Below, in pieces: positions 26,599 to 35,285 of a stretch of 64,000 bases of DNA. The stretch is from Rhodopseudomonas palustris (GTDB lineage Bacteria > Pseudomonadota > Alphaproteobacteria > Rhizobiales > Xanthobacteraceae). The notes under the pieces were generated by a model, which was not told where the DNA came from, did not search any database, and worked only from the letters and a program-made list of their open reading frames with translations. Numbering within the stretch: position 1 is the stretch's first letter; each line of letters begins with the position of its first letter. Where the stretch lies: assembly GCF_003226555.1 (NCBI RefSeq), contig NZ_QKQS01000042.1:1-64000 (forward strand), read 5' to 3'. The translations under genes and the position numbers were made by a program.

Positions 26599-27603
26599 AT
26601 GCTTCCCGGTTTCCGGTTCTTGTTCGCGGCGATTACGCTTGCGGTTTCGTTGCTGGTGTTCGGTCTCGGCGCCGCTGCCCTGCTCCGTGCGGCGCACGAG
26701 CAGTTCGTCAACGTGCACACCGTCCGTCCACCGTCGATCACGCTGCTAGCACGGGCGCCGGAGGGGCCGGCGCCGAGCCTGAGCCTGCTTCGGGTCGATC
26801 CGCCGGCCCCGCCTGCACCGGCGCCCGCGTCACCAGACCCCGAGCCGAACGCCCCAGCGGCAACAGAGGACCTCGCGGCTTCGCACGACGTCGGCGTGCG
26901 CCAGAAGCCCCAACTCAGCCCTTCCGATCCGGCCCAGATCGCCGCGCTGCCGCCGCCGGCTACCGACACACCAAGCACTCCGCCGGCCGCGCAGCCGCAG
27001 GCCGATCAACCTGCAGCCGCCCCGGTGCCTGCGCCGCAAGCAAACCTGACGCCGCCGCAGCAGCCGGCCGCGGCCCCCGAAGCGGCCGCGACCGCCGAGA
27101 TACCCGCCGCACCGCCCGCGACCGCCGCGAGCGCGCCGGATGCGCCGAAGCCGGACGACAAGCCTCAGGCCGAAGCGAACGATCAGCCGGCCGCGCCGGC
27201 ATCCGCGCAAACCGCCGCGATCGATCCGGCGCCCCAAGTCGCGGCACCCGCTACGCCGCCGGCCCCCGAACCCGTCGTCGAACTGCTGCCGGAGGTTGCG
27301 CCGCTGTCCGGCCCGATCCCGACGCCGCGCCGCGATCCGCGCGAACGGCCCAAGACCGCCGCGATCGAACCGGCCGCGCCAGCCGCCCCCGCCGCTGCGG
27401 CGCCCGACGAAGCAGGCGCGGATCTGACCGGATCGCTCGGCGATCAGCCGCTGCCGCCGCTGGATGCGACGCCGCTGCCGGTGGCACGGCCGAAGCCGGC
27501 CGTCCGGCGTCCGCTGAAGCCGCGGCGCCAGGTCGCGCGCCGAGGCGCGCCGCGCACCGAACAGCCGCAGCCGCAGCAGCCAAGTTCCGGTTTCGGGTTT
27601 TAA
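26599..27603 (+). CDS. Pro/Ala-rich membrane-anchored protein
   Basis: Predicted 334 residues. One N-terminal transmembrane helix (LFAAITLAVSLLVFGLGAAA) anchors it, leaving a periplasmic chain of which about 80% is Pro, Ala, Gln, Glu and Asp in no fixed register. Basic patches occur near the end (RRPLKPRRQVARRG) before a QPQPQQPSSGFGF tail. Such low-complexity chains are typical of flexible linkers spanning the periplasm; no folded domain is recognisable. The length of the Pro/Ala region is probably variable between strains. It is divergent from the L,D-transpeptidase and convergent with the sulfurtransferase. Confidence 0.72.
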   Translation: MLPGFRFLFAAITLAVSLLVFGLGAAALLRAAHEQFVNVHTVRPPSITLLARAPEGPAPSLSLLRVDPPAPPAPAPASPDPEPNAPAATEDLAASHDVGVRQKPQLSPSDPAQIAALPPPATDTPSTPPAAQPQADQPAAAPVPAPQANLTPPQQPAAAPEAAATAEIPAAPPATAASAPDAPKPDDKPQAEANDQPAAPASAQTAAIDPAPQVAAPATPPAPEPVVELLPEVAPLSGPIPTPRRDPRERPKTAAIEPAAPAAPAAAAPDEAGADLTGSLGDQPLPPLDATPLPVARPKPAVRRPLKPRRQVARRGAPRTEQPQPQQPSSGFGF

Positions 27604-27619
27604 GCGAAGCTGCTTGAGG

Positions 27620-28477
27620 TTACGCCGTGCCGGTGGCGACCGGCGGGCCGTCCTGCAGCCCCCATTCCGACCACGAGCCGTCATACAGCGCCGAGCCCCG
27701 CACGCCGAGCCGATACAACGCCAGCGTCAGCACTGCTGCGGACACGCCCGAGCCGCAGGTGGTCACGACCGGCCGGCCAAGGTCGATCCCTGCCCGTTCG
27801 AACGCCTGCCGCAGCTCGTCGAGCGGCTTCATCATGCCGGTCGCGGGATCGATCAGCTCGTTGTAGGGCAGATTCCGGCTGCCCGGGATGTGGCCAGCGC
27901 GCAGGCCGGGCCGCGGCTCGGCGACGCTGCCCTCGAACCGAGGCGCACCGCGGGCATCGATCACCTGCTCGGCAGAGCTGTCGAGATTGGCGACCAGCTG
28001 ATCGCGGCTGCGGATGAACGACGGATCGAGCTTGGCGCTGAACCGGCCGGGCGCGATCGTCGGCTTGCCGGCCTCCGTCGGCCGCCCCTCGGCCATCCAC
28101 TTCTTCAGTCCGCCGTCGAGAATGCGGATATCGGCATGGCCGAACGACAGGAACATCCACCACGCCCGCGGCGCCGCGACCCAGCCGCCGGCGTCGTAGA
28201 CAACCACAGTGTCGCCCGACGAGATGCCGAGCGCCTCGACGTCGCGCGCGAACTGCTCGGCGCTCGGATACATATGCGGCAGCGGGCTGGTGTGGTCCGA
28301 CACCGCATCGACGTCGAAGAACACCGCGCCGGCAATGTGCGCGGCGAGATAATCCTCCGCCGGCAGCGGCAACACGCCGGGCATCTTGAAGCTGGCGTCG
28401 ATGATCTTCACTTTGGGATCGCCCAGCCGCGCGGCGAGCCATTCGGTGGAGACCAGGGGATCGGTGTGAGTGGTCAT
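27620..28477 (-). CDS. sseA: 3-mercaptopyruvate sulfurtransferase
   Basis: Predicted 285 residues, two rhodanese domains in tandem. The C-terminal domain has the active Cys C241 in CGSGVSA, the loop of mercaptopyruvate rather than thiosulfate sulfurtransferases (usual form CGSGVT). The N-terminal domain includes GAVFFDVDAVSDHTSPLPHM, conserved in MSTs. It transfers sulfur from 3-mercaptopyruvate to thiols or cyanide in the cytoplasm. A second, single-domain rhodanese gene follows upstream on the same strand (140 bp apart, with a palindromic repeat between). Confidence 0.92.
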   Translation of the reverse strand: MTTHTDPLVSTEWLAARLGDPKVKIIDASFKMPGVLPLPAEDYLAAHIAGAVFFDVDAVSDHTSPLPHMYPSAEQFARDVEALGISSGDTVVVYDAGGWVAAPRAWWMFLSFGHADIRILDGGLKKWMAEGRPTEAGKPTIAPGRFSAKLDPSFIRSRDQLVANLDSSAEQVIDARGAPRFEGSVAEPRPGLRAGHIPGSRNLPYNELIDPATGMMKPLDELRQAFERAGIDLGRPVVTTCGSGVSAAVLTLALYRLGVRGSALYDGSWSEWGLQDGPPVATGTA

Positions 28478-28501
28478 GCGAGGTCGTCGCCTTTGGTCGG
28501 A

Positions 28502-28583
28502 GCGTCATCGCCGGGCTCTCGACCCGGCGATCCATCATCTTACGAAGGAGATGGACACGCGGGTCAAGCCCGCGTGTGACGAT
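28502..28583. repeat. Palindromic intergenic repeat, two hairpins
   Basis: Two perfect 9-bp hairpins: ATCGCCGGG (28507-28515) with CCCGGCGAT (28523-28531), and ACACGCGGG (28555-28563) with CCCGCGTGT (28569-28577). They are bracketed by GCGTCATCG and TGTGACGAT. REP-type element lying between sseA and the rhodanese gene. Confidence 0.75.
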
Positions 28584-28617
28584 CCGGCAGCGGAGATCGA
28601 CTCCCAATGCGCTGCGC

Positions 28618-29034
28618 TCACTTTTTCTTCGGCACCCAGGCTTCGACCGGACCGCCGGCGTCGCGCCAGGCGCCGAAACCGCCTTCGATATGGGCGACCG
28701 GCTTCAGCCCCATGTCCTGCGCGGTCTTGGCGGCGAGCGCCGAGCGCAGACCGCCGGCGCAGTAGAACACGAACTTCTTGTCTTCCTGGAAGATCGGTTT
28801 GGCGTACGGGCTCTGCGGATCGATCCAGAACTCCAGCATGCCGCGGGTGCAGGAGAACGAGCCCGGGATCTTGCCGTCGCGCTCGATCTCGCGCGGATCG
28901 CGGATATCGACAATCACCACGTCGCTGGCGCCGGACTGATGCAGCGCGATCGCATCCGCAGTCGTCAGCGTCTCGATCGACGAATTGGCCTCGTCGAGCA
29001 TCGTCTTGATGCCGCGGGTGATGGTCTGGGGCAT
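28618..29034 (-). CDS. Single-domain rhodanese-like protein
   Basis: Predicted 138 residues, cytoplasmic. Rhodanese fold with VVIVDIRDPREIERDGKIPG in the first half, active-site loop FYCAGGLRS with C92, and ending HIEGGFGAWRDAGGPV. It probably carries persulfide sulfur; the exact acceptor is unknown. ATG at 29034 with an upstream AGGAA site. It is on the same strand as the mercaptopyruvate sulfurtransferase, and the two may form a sulfur-handling unit despite the repeat between them. Confidence 0.9.
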   Translation of the reverse strand: MPQTITRGIKTMLDEANSSIETLTTADAIALHQSGASDVVIVDIRDPREIERDGKIPGSFSCTRGMLEFWIDPQSPYAKPIFQEDKKFVFYCAGGLRSALAAKTAQDMGLKPVAHIEGGFGAWRDAGGPVEAWVPKKK

Positions 29035-29070
29035 GGCCGTTCCTTGTTTTCGTTTCTTATCAGAGGTTCG

Positions 29071-29166
29071 GTCATTCCGGGGCGCGCGAAACGCGAGCCC
29101 GGAATCTCGCAGTTGAACATCTCGGGATTCCGGGTTCGCGAGCTAGCGCTCGCGCCCCGGAATGAC
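29071..29166. repeat. Long palindromic intergenic repeat
   Basis: Outer arms of 16 bp are perfectly complementary: GTCATTCCGGGGCGCG (29071-29086) and CGCGCCCCGGAATGAC (29151-29166). The interior is also partly self-complementary (CGAGCCCGGAATCTCG and a partner CGGGATTCCGGGTTCGCGAG). It forms a branched hairpin between the rhodanese gene and the VWA gene. Confidence 0.85.
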
Positions 29167-29181
29167 GGACCGATGCCGAAC

Positions 29182-30357
29182 CTAGCGCACCAGCTCGCGC
29201 ATCGCGCCTTCGAGGCCTTCGATCGTGATCGGATACATCCGCTGCGAGAACAGACGGCGGATGATGGTGGTCGATTCTGAATAGTCCCAGTGCCGCTGCG
29301 CCACCGGGTTCAGCCACACCGTGTGCGGATAGGTTTGAAGCACTCGGTCCAGCCAGACATGGCCGGCTTCTTCGTTGACGTGCTCGACCGAGCCGCCCGG
29401 CACCATGATTTCGTACGGGCTCATCGATGCATCGCCGACGAACACGACCTTGTAGTCGTGCGGAAACTTGTGCAGCACGTCCCAGGTCGGGGTGCGATCG
29501 GTGAAGCGGCGCTTGTTCTGCTTCCACACGCCTTCGTACAGGCAGTTGTGGAAGTAAAAATATTCCATGTGCTTGAATTCGCTCTTGGCCGCGGAGAACA
29601 ACTCCTCGACCTGAGCGATGTGGCTGTCCATCGAGCCGCCGATATCGAAGAACACCAGCACCTTCACCGCGTTGCGGCGCTCGGGGCGCATGTGCACATC
29701 GAGATAGCCGTGATTGGCGGTCTCGCGGATCGTGGTGTCGAGATCGAGTTCGTCCGGCGCACCGGTGCGGGCGAACTTCCGCAGCCGGCGCAGCGCCACC
29801 TTGATATTGCGGATGCCGAGCTCGACGTTGCCGTCGAGATCCTTGAACTCGCGTTTGTCCCACACTTTGACGGCGCGCTGGTGCCGGCTCTTTTCTTGGC
29901 CGATCCGCACGCCTTCCGGATTGTAGCCCTCGGCGCCGAACGGCGAAGTTCCGGCGGTGCCGATCCACTTATTGCCGCCCTGGTGCCGCTTCTTCTGCTC
30001 CTCGAGGCGCTTCTTCAGCGTTTCCATGAGCTTGTCCCAGCCCATCGCCTCGATCTGCTTCTTCTCCTCCTCGCTGAGATATTTCTCGGCGAGTTTCTTC
30101 AGCCATTCGGCCGGGATCTCCGCCTTCTCCATGGCATCCAGCAGGTTTTCCAGGCCCTTGAAGGTGGCCCCGAACACCCGGTCGAACTTGTCGAGATTGC
30201 GCTCGTCCTTTACCAGCGCGGCGCGCGACAGGTAATAAAAATTCTCCACGCTCTGATCGGCGAGGTCGGCGTCGAGCGCCTCCATCAGCGTCAGATATTC
30301 GCGAAGCGTGACCGGAACCTGGGCGTCGCGCAGCGACGTGAAGAATTGAAGGAACAT
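29182..30357 (-). CDS. VWA domain CoxE-like protein
   Basis: Predicted 391 residues, soluble. The N-terminal part is helical (LREYLTLMEALDADLADQS; charged linker EEKKQIEAMGW). The C-terminal part is a von Willebrand A fold: VLVFFDIGGSMDSHIAQVEE is the metal-site strand (D-x-G-x-S in place of the usual D-x-S-x-S), followed by VVFVGDASMSPYEI. It is the CoxE-like partner usually encoded next to a MoxR ATPase; here the MoxR gene lies 2.6 kb away. The pair is thought to insert cofactors or act as a metal-dependent chaperone. ATG 30357. Confidence 0.88.
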   Translation of the reverse strand: MFLQFFTSLRDAQVPVTLREYLTLMEALDADLADQSVENFYYLSRAALVKDERNLDKFDRVFGATFKGLENLLDAMEKAEIPAEWLKKLAEKYLSEEEKKQIEAMGWDKLMETLKKRLEEQKKRHQGGNKWIGTAGTSPFGAEGYNPEGVRIGQEKSRHQRAVKVWDKREFKDLDGNVELGIRNIKVALRRLRKFARTGAPDELDLDTTIRETANHGYLDVHMRPERRNAVKVLVFFDIGGSMDSHIAQVEELFSAAKSEFKHMEYFYFHNCLYEGVWKQNKRRFTDRTPTWDVLHKFPHDYKVVFVGDASMSPYEIMVPGGSVEHVNEEAGHVWLDRVLQTYPHTVWLNPVAQRHWDYSESTTIIRRLFSQRMYPITIEGLEGAMRELVR

Positions 30358-30524
30358 GGCGGACAGATTGCCCGACCCTGCGGCCCCGTCAAGCCGGAAT
30401 ACCTTTCATCGCATCTGTTGAAAACTCGCTCTCGAACAGTCGAAGGGTCAAATCCGACTGGTGGAATTATCGGTCGGTAAAGCATCTGGGGTGCAAGCAC
30501 AGGCGCCCGAAGAATGGCCGTGTG

Positions 30525-32462
30525 ATGTTCCCTCGCCTTGCCCTGTTCCGAAGCTGGATCGGCCGCGTATCCACCGCGACCCTGGTCGTCACGTTGTTCG
30601 TGACGGCGCTGGGCGCCTGCGTGCTCGGGCTGATGCTGTGGAAGGGTTACGACTCCCGCCGGTTCGCCCTGGCGCAGAATGAAACCGAGACACGGAATTT
30701 GGCGCAGTCGCTCGCCGAACACGCGACCCACACGTTCCAAGGCGCCGACATCGTGCTCGACGACATCGTAGCCTATGTCAGGTTGCGACCGGAGCTGAAC
30801 GCGGGCTTCAACGAGCGGCTGCGCGCGCTTGCCGACCATCTGCCGCAGCTCTCCGACGTCGCGATCGTCAATTCTGTCGGCAACGTCACCCACGCCTCGG
30901 TGACGCCGGTGCCGCCGCTGAACAATGCGGACCGCAGTTACTTCCGCTATCACCGCGACAACCCCGACGACGCGCTGCTGATCACCGGACCGATCGAGTC
31001 GCGCACCTCGAGGCAATTGATCTTCGCCGTCAGCCGCCGGCTCGAAACCGCGGACGGTCACTTTGCCGGCGCTGTGGTTGCGACCATCGCCAGCGACTAC
31101 TTCAGCGACTTCTACAAGACGATCGATCTCGGCCCCGGCGGCAGTATCAGCCTGCTGCACAGCGATGGCCGGCTGCTGATCCAATGGCCATCGCTGCAGA
31201 GCGGCCGCGACATGTCGAATTCGGTGCTGTTCCAGCATGCGCTACGCCAGGGCCCGAACGGCTTCTATCTCACCGTCTCGCCGTTCGACGGTCTCACCAA
31301 ATACCTGGCGTATCGACAGATCAGCCGCTACCCGCTGGTGGTGACCGTAGCGCGGACAAAGGACTCCGTGCTGGCCGGCTGGCGGGAGACCGTGCGATCG
31401 GACGCCGCCGTGGCGGTAACGCTGCTCGCCTGCGTGGTGCTGCTGGCTGCTGTCCTTGCGGCGCAACTCCGCCGCCGGCAGGAGGTGCAGCATCTGCTGC
31501 GCGAGCGCGACGCGCATTATCGGCTGATCGACGCCAATATGGGCGACGTGATCGTGCTGACCGACCCCGGCGGCATCATGCGGTTCGTGTCGATGTCGGT
31601 CGAGGCCGTGCTCGGCTTAAAGCCGGAGCAACTGATCGGCCGCGCCTGGACCGAAATGGTTCACGCCGAGGACGTGCCGGCCCTGCAGGCCGTCGCCGCA
31701 CGGCTGCGGAAATCGCCTGCGGGCCTGTGCGCCGAGTTCCGGATGCGGCGCGCTGAGGGCGATCAGGTCTGGCTCGAAGCGAATTTCGCCTACACCCGTT
31801 CCGACGATGGCCCGGGCCATTGCGTCGTCGGTACGCTGCGTGACGTCACGCAGCGCAAGCTGATGGAGCAGGAGGTCAAGGCGCTCAATGCCCGCTTGGC
31901 GGAATTGGCGCGAACCGACGGCCTCACTGGCCTGCCGAACCGCCGCTCGCTCGACGGTTTCATCGGTCGCACAACCGCCTCCGCCGCGACGATGGCGGTG
32001 CTGATGATCGATGTCGACGACTTCAAGGGCTTCAACGATCATTTCGGCCATCAGGGCGGCGACGACGCGTTGCGCCAGCTTGGTAACCTGTTCAGCGGCC
32101 TGGTGGGCGGCATGCACGGCTTCGCCGCGCGGTACGGCGGCGAGGAGTTCACCATCGTGTTGCCCGGTGCAGATGCCGCCGCCGCGATGAATTTCGCCGA
32201 GAGCCTGCGCGCCGCGGTGCGCGCGCTGGCGGTGCGCAACCCGGCCTCGGCGCACGGCTGCCTCACCGTCAGCATCGGCTTCGCCTGCGGCACCGCGCCG
32301 TTCGATTCCGCGCTGCTGCTGCGCGACGCCGACATCGCGCTGTACGAAGCCAAGCGACGGGGCCGCGACTGCTGCGTCGCCGCCACGACCGCCGATTTCG
32401 TTGCCGATGCCGGACCGCTGCAGCCCGAGCAAGAGCCCGCATCCGCGGAATCGGCATCCTGA
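30525..32462 (+). CDS. Sensor diguanylate cyclase (dCache-PAS-GGDEF)
   Basis: Predicted 645 residues, inner membrane. A transmembrane helix (about residues 18-38) and a second (about 300-322) frame a periplasmic dCache-type sensor. A PAS domain (about 340-445) starts HYRLIDANMGDVIVLTDPGG. A GGDEF domain follows (about 460-620) with active site RYGGEEF, making c-di-GMP from GTP. There is no RxxD inhibitory site five residues before GGEEF, so product inhibition by that site is not expected. GTG 30522 is in frame just before ATG 30525. It is divergent from the VWA gene and precedes the GlsB gene. Confidence 0.95.
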   Translation: MFPRLALFRSWIGRVSTATLVVTLFVTALGACVLGLMLWKGYDSRRFALAQNETETRNLAQSLAEHATHTFQGADIVLDDIVAYVRLRPELNAGFNERLRALADHLPQLSDVAIVNSVGNVTHASVTPVPPLNNADRSYFRYHRDNPDDALLITGPIESRTSRQLIFAVSRRLETADGHFAGAVVATIASDYFSDFYKTIDLGPGGSISLLHSDGRLLIQWPSLQSGRDMSNSVLFQHALRQGPNGFYLTVSPFDGLTKYLAYRQISRYPLVVTVARTKDSVLAGWRETVRSDAAVAVTLLACVVLLAAVLAAQLRRRQEVQHLLRERDAHYRLIDANMGDVIVLTDPGGIMRFVSMSVEAVLGLKPEQLIGRAWTEMVHAEDVPALQAVAARLRKSPAGLCAEFRMRRAEGDQVWLEANFAYTRSDDGPGHCVVGTLRDVTQRKLMEQEVKALNARLAELARTDGLTGLPNRRSLDGFIGRTTASAATMAVLMIDVDDFKGFNDHFGHQGGDDALRQLGNLFSGLVGGMHGFAARYGGEEFTIVLPGADAAAAMNFAESLRAAVRALAVRNPASAHGCLTVSIGFACGTAPFDSALLLRDADIALYEAKRRGRDCCVAATTADFVADAGPLQPEQEPASAESAS

Positions 32463-32580
32463 CCTCGCCGCATCTGCCCTCGCCGATCGCAGGCTGCAAT
32501 CTGCGCACGAAACCTCGGGCTGCCGCATCCTGCGAAAACGATAGCCTGCCCCGCGGGATGCGCGCTAAACTCGTATCCGT

Positions 32581-32601
32581 TGCCGGGCCTAAAGCCCGGC
32601 A
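32581..32601 (+). repeat. Perfect hairpin in the leader of the GlsB-type gene
   Basis: TGCCGGGC (32581-32588) pairs perfectly with GCCCGGCA (32594-32601) around a 5-base CTAAA loop, 18 bp before the GAGGAG ribosome site. No T-run follows. It may be a leader stem or part of a dispersed palindrome. Confidence 0.75.
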
Positions 32602-32628
32602 GCGGGACGAACAAGCACGAGGAGCGCA

Positions 32629-32883
32629 ATGGGGATCGATTCCATTCTGGTCTGGCTTCTGGTCGGTGCGATCGCCGGCTGGCTCGCCGGACTGATCGTT
32701 CGCGGCGGCGGATTCGGGCTGGTCGGCAATGTGGTGATCGGCATCGTCGGGGCCGTGGTCGCGGGCTGGCTGCTGCCGTTCCTCGGCGTCAATCTCGGCG
32801 TCGGGATTGTCCGGGCGATCATCAATTCCGCAATCGGCGCGGTGATCGTGCTGGTCCTGCTGGCGATGATCCGCAGAGCCTGA
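32629..32883 (+). CDS. GlsB/YeaQ/YmgE family membrane protein
   Basis: Predicted 84 residues, nearly all membrane: GIDSILVWLLVGAIAGWLAG, then VIGIVGAVVAGWLLPFLGVN and IINSAIGAVIVLVLLAMIRR, three helices with the Gly-rich pattern of the family (older name: transglycosylase-associated protein). Members are often stress-induced; the activity is unknown. Strong GAGGAG ribosome site. It lies between the diguanylate cyclase and the MoxR gene on the same strand, 166 bp downstream of the former. Confidence 0.92.
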   Translation: MGIDSILVWLLVGAIAGWLAGLIVRGGGFGLVGNVVIGIVGAVVAGWLLPFLGVNLGVGIVRAIINSAIGAVIVLVLLAMIRRA

Positions 32884-32999
32884 TACCGACGCTGCGCGAT
32901 CTCGCGGTTGCGGCTGCGGCCGCGCCCTCTCCTCCAACCACCACCAATCAACAAACAACAACAACGGCGCGCGCGCCGGATCAGACGAGGCTGAAACGC

Positions 33000-33842
33000 A
33001 TGAAGTTCACCGGCACCAAGGATTATGTGGCGACCGACGACCTCAAGGTCGCCGTCAATGCGGCGATCGTGCTCGAACGGCCGCTCCTGGTGAAGGGCGA
33101 GCCTGGCACCGGCAAGACGGTGCTGGCGGAGGAAGTGTCCCGGGCGCTGAACGCGCCGCTGCTGACCTGGCACATCAAGTCGACCACCAAGGCGCAGCAG
33201 GGCCTTTACGAATACGATGCGGTCAGCCGCCTGCGCGACAGCCAGCTCGGCGATCCACGCGTCTCTGAGATCAAGAACTACATCAAGCGCGGCAAGCTGT
33301 GGGAGGCGTTCACCGCCGAGCAGCGCCCGGTGCTGCTGATCGACGAAATCGACAAGGCCGACATCGAATTCCCGAACGACCTGTTGCTCGAACTCGACCG
33401 GATGGAATTCCACGTCTACGAGACCGGCGAAACCATCAAGGCCGCCAAGCGCCCGATCGTGGTGATCACCTCGAACAACGAAAAGGAACTGCCGGACGCG
33501 TTCCTGCGCCGCTGCTTCTTCCACTACATCAAGTTCCCGGACGCCGACACCATGCAGGCGATCGTCGACGTCCACTTCCCCGGCATCAAGCAGCGCCTGG
33601 TCGAGGAAGCGCTGAAGATCTTCTTCGAAGTCCGAGACGTGCCCGGCTTGAAAAAGAAGCCGTCGACCTCCGAACTGCTCGACTGGCTGAAGCTGCTGCT
33701 CAACGAAGAGATGAGCCCGGAGCAGCTCCGCGAGCGCGATCCGCGCAAGCTGATCCCGCCGCTGCACGGCGCGCTGCTGAAGAACGAGCAGGACGTGCAT
33801 TTGTTCGAGCGGCTGGCGTTCCTGAGCCGGCGAGAGGTTTAA
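33000..33842 (+). CDS. MoxR-type AAA+ ATPase
   Basis: Predicted 280 residues. Walker A GEPGTGKT at residues 33-40, Walker B LLIDEIDKAD at about 112-121, sensor-type VVITSNNEKELPDAF and arginine finger FLRRCFFHY. MoxR proteins act with VWA-domain partners in maturing enzymes; the partner is most likely the CoxE-like protein at 29182-30357. Start ATG 33000 has GACGAGG 9 bases upstream and follows an AC-rich leader (32930-32970). It ends before a palindromic repeat. Confidence 0.93.
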   Translation: MKFTGTKDYVATDDLKVAVNAAIVLERPLLVKGEPGTGKTVLAEEVSRALNAPLLTWHIKSTTKAQQGLYEYDAVSRLRDSQLGDPRVSEIKNYIKRGKLWEAFTAEQRPVLLIDEIDKADIEFPNDLLLELDRMEFHVYETGETIKAAKRPIVVITSNNEKELPDAFLRRCFFHYIKFPDADTMQAIVDVHFPGIKQRLVEEALKIFFEVRDVPGLKKKPSTSELLDWLKLLLNEEMSPEQLRERDPRKLIPPLHGALLKNEQDVHLFERLAFLSRREV

Positions 33843-33849
33843 AGCCCCT

Positions 33850-33896
33850 CTCATCGTCATTCGGGGCGCGCATAGTGCGCCCCCGAAATGATGAGG
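33850..33896. repeat. Palindromic repeat after the MoxR gene
   Basis: Nearly perfect inverted arms (33850-33871 with 33876-33896), GC-rich, with a CTCAT...ATGAG outer end and a TCATT/AATGA segment. It sits between the convergent MoxR and DUF1963 genes, and may serve as a bidirectional terminator. Similar in its arms to the 29071 repeat (TCATTC-GGGGCGCG). Confidence 0.75.
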
Positions 33897-33946
33897 TGTC
33901 CTGCGCAATGCATTGCTCCCCGCAGGTCGCCGGCATGGACCAAGCC

Positions 33947-35089
33947 TCACGTGAACTGGATCGCCAGTTCCGCCGCCGCGAAACGCCGGTCGGCGAGGTC
34001 GTGCTTGGTGATGAAGAAGTACAGGAAGCCGCCGGGCCCCAAGCCGGCGGCTTCGCTGCCGTTGGTGTAGCTGTCGAATTGCAGCAGCAATCGATACTGA
34101 TCGTACGGCTGATCCAGAGTGAACTCGAAGCTCTCGCCCTGCAGTAGATCCGGCCAGCCCAGCAGCTTGCTGCCATTGCACGGATAGTCGATCTCGGCGG
34201 GAAGGCCGTGCCGCCGCATCTCGCGATGGAAGCTTTTGTAGGTCGCTTGGTTCGACCTGTCCGGCAGGATCGCCGCGATCACGCTGCTGTCAGGGTCCGG
34301 CAGGTCCCACATCGGCCGGAAGAGCAGCTCTGCGCGCGGAAACACGGTGAGCATTTCCAGCGGTGGTTCGGCCGGCAGCAGATGGTCGGTTTCGGGCCAA
34401 TAATACAGCGCGCCGCCCTCCCCGGTGAGCAGACATCCCATCACCGTATCGTGGTCGCCGAAGCACGACAGCAGGCCCTGCGACGGCAACACCTCCGCGC
34501 CCGGTAGGCCGCGCAGGTCGGCGCAGTTGATCTGTCCAATGAACAGCATCGGCTCGGTCGCAGCGATTGGCCACTGCCATCCCGGCGGCGCGCAAGGCAT
34601 GCCCCCCAGCCGGGAGCCATCGATCGGCGCGTCGGCGCGGGCCGCTTGCGGCCACAGCCCGATCGCGGGACGAAGCTGACGCAACAGCGCCGCCGCTTCC
34701 AGCGGCAATGCCGCGATCAGGCGCTTGACGATCTCGGCCACGTCCATGGCCGGCGGCGGCGGCGAAAGCGCCAGCCGGAACATCGGACGATCCTCCGGCA
34801 GAACCGCATCAGCCGAGTCGGGCGGAGCCGGGTGCGCGCGTCCCTCGGCGGTCTCGGATCTGCGCAGCGCCTGTTCCGCACTCAGGACGACGTCCGGATC
34901 GTCGCCTGTGAGCAACTCGCGCAGCCGATTCAGGCCACCGGCGCGTCCGACCAGTTCACGCTCGATCTGCAGCTGGTCCTGCAGGTGGCGATTGAGCGCG
35001 CCGATGTGCTCGATCGCGGCCCGGCTGCGGACATGGTCGAGCCAAGCTTGCAGCAGTTCGTTGTCGGAACGCTGGGTCAGTTCGCTCAT
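33947..35089 (-). CDS. DUF1963 (YwqG-type) domain protein
   Basis: Predicted 380 residues, soluble. The N-terminal ~130 residues are helical, with DPDVVLSAEQALRRSE. The C-terminal part has the YwqG/DUF1963 pattern: GSRLGGMPCAPPGWQWP, PMLFIGQINCADL, GLLSCFGDHD, and KLLGWPDLLQG. Function unknown. ATG 35089 has GGAG further upstream within GGAGGGGGAGTGGGT. It lies alone, convergent with the MoxR gene and divergent from the oxygenase cluster. Confidence 0.88.
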   Translation of the reverse strand: MSELTQRSDNELLQAWLDHVRSRAAIEHIGALNRHLQDQLQIERELVGRAGGLNRLRELLTGDDPDVVLSAEQALRRSETAEGRAHPAPPDSADAVLPEDRPMFRLALSPPPPAMDVAEIVKRLIAALPLEAAALLRQLRPAIGLWPQAARADAPIDGSRLGGMPCAPPGWQWPIAATEPMLFIGQINCADLRGLPGAEVLPSQGLLSCFGDHDTVMGCLLTGEGGALYYWPETDHLLPAEPPLEMLTVFPRAELLFRPMWDLPDPDSSVIAAILPDRSNQATYKSFHREMRRHGLPAEIDYPCNGSKLLGWPDLLQGESFEFTLDQPYDQYRLLLQFDSYTNGSEAAGLGPGGFLYFFITKHDLADRRFAAAELAIQFT

Positions 35090-35177
35090 ACCCACTCCCC
35101 CTCCGAAAAGCAGGCTACGGGAACAAACTAAGAACTATCTAGTCAGTATTTTCCCGTCCGTAAGATCGACTGACACG

Positions 35178-35250
35178 CAGTATACAGCAATGCGCGATTT
35201 CGTCGGCAATATGAGCAAATCCGGTTGCCTTAACCGCATTCATGTATACA
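35178..35250 (+). promoter_or_regulatory. Two GTATAC operator-like palindromes before the oxygenase gene
   Basis: CAGTATACAG (35178-35187) and TGTATACA (35243-35250, wider TTGTATACATG on the minus strand) lie 63 bp apart. GTATAC-centred palindromes are typical of GntR/FadR-family operators. The nearby GntR gene makes it the likely binder. The second copy ends about 36 bp before the oxygenase start codon. Confidence 0.45.
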
Positions 35251-35285
35251 ATCTGGACTCAACAATAATATTCAGGGAGGCTACG

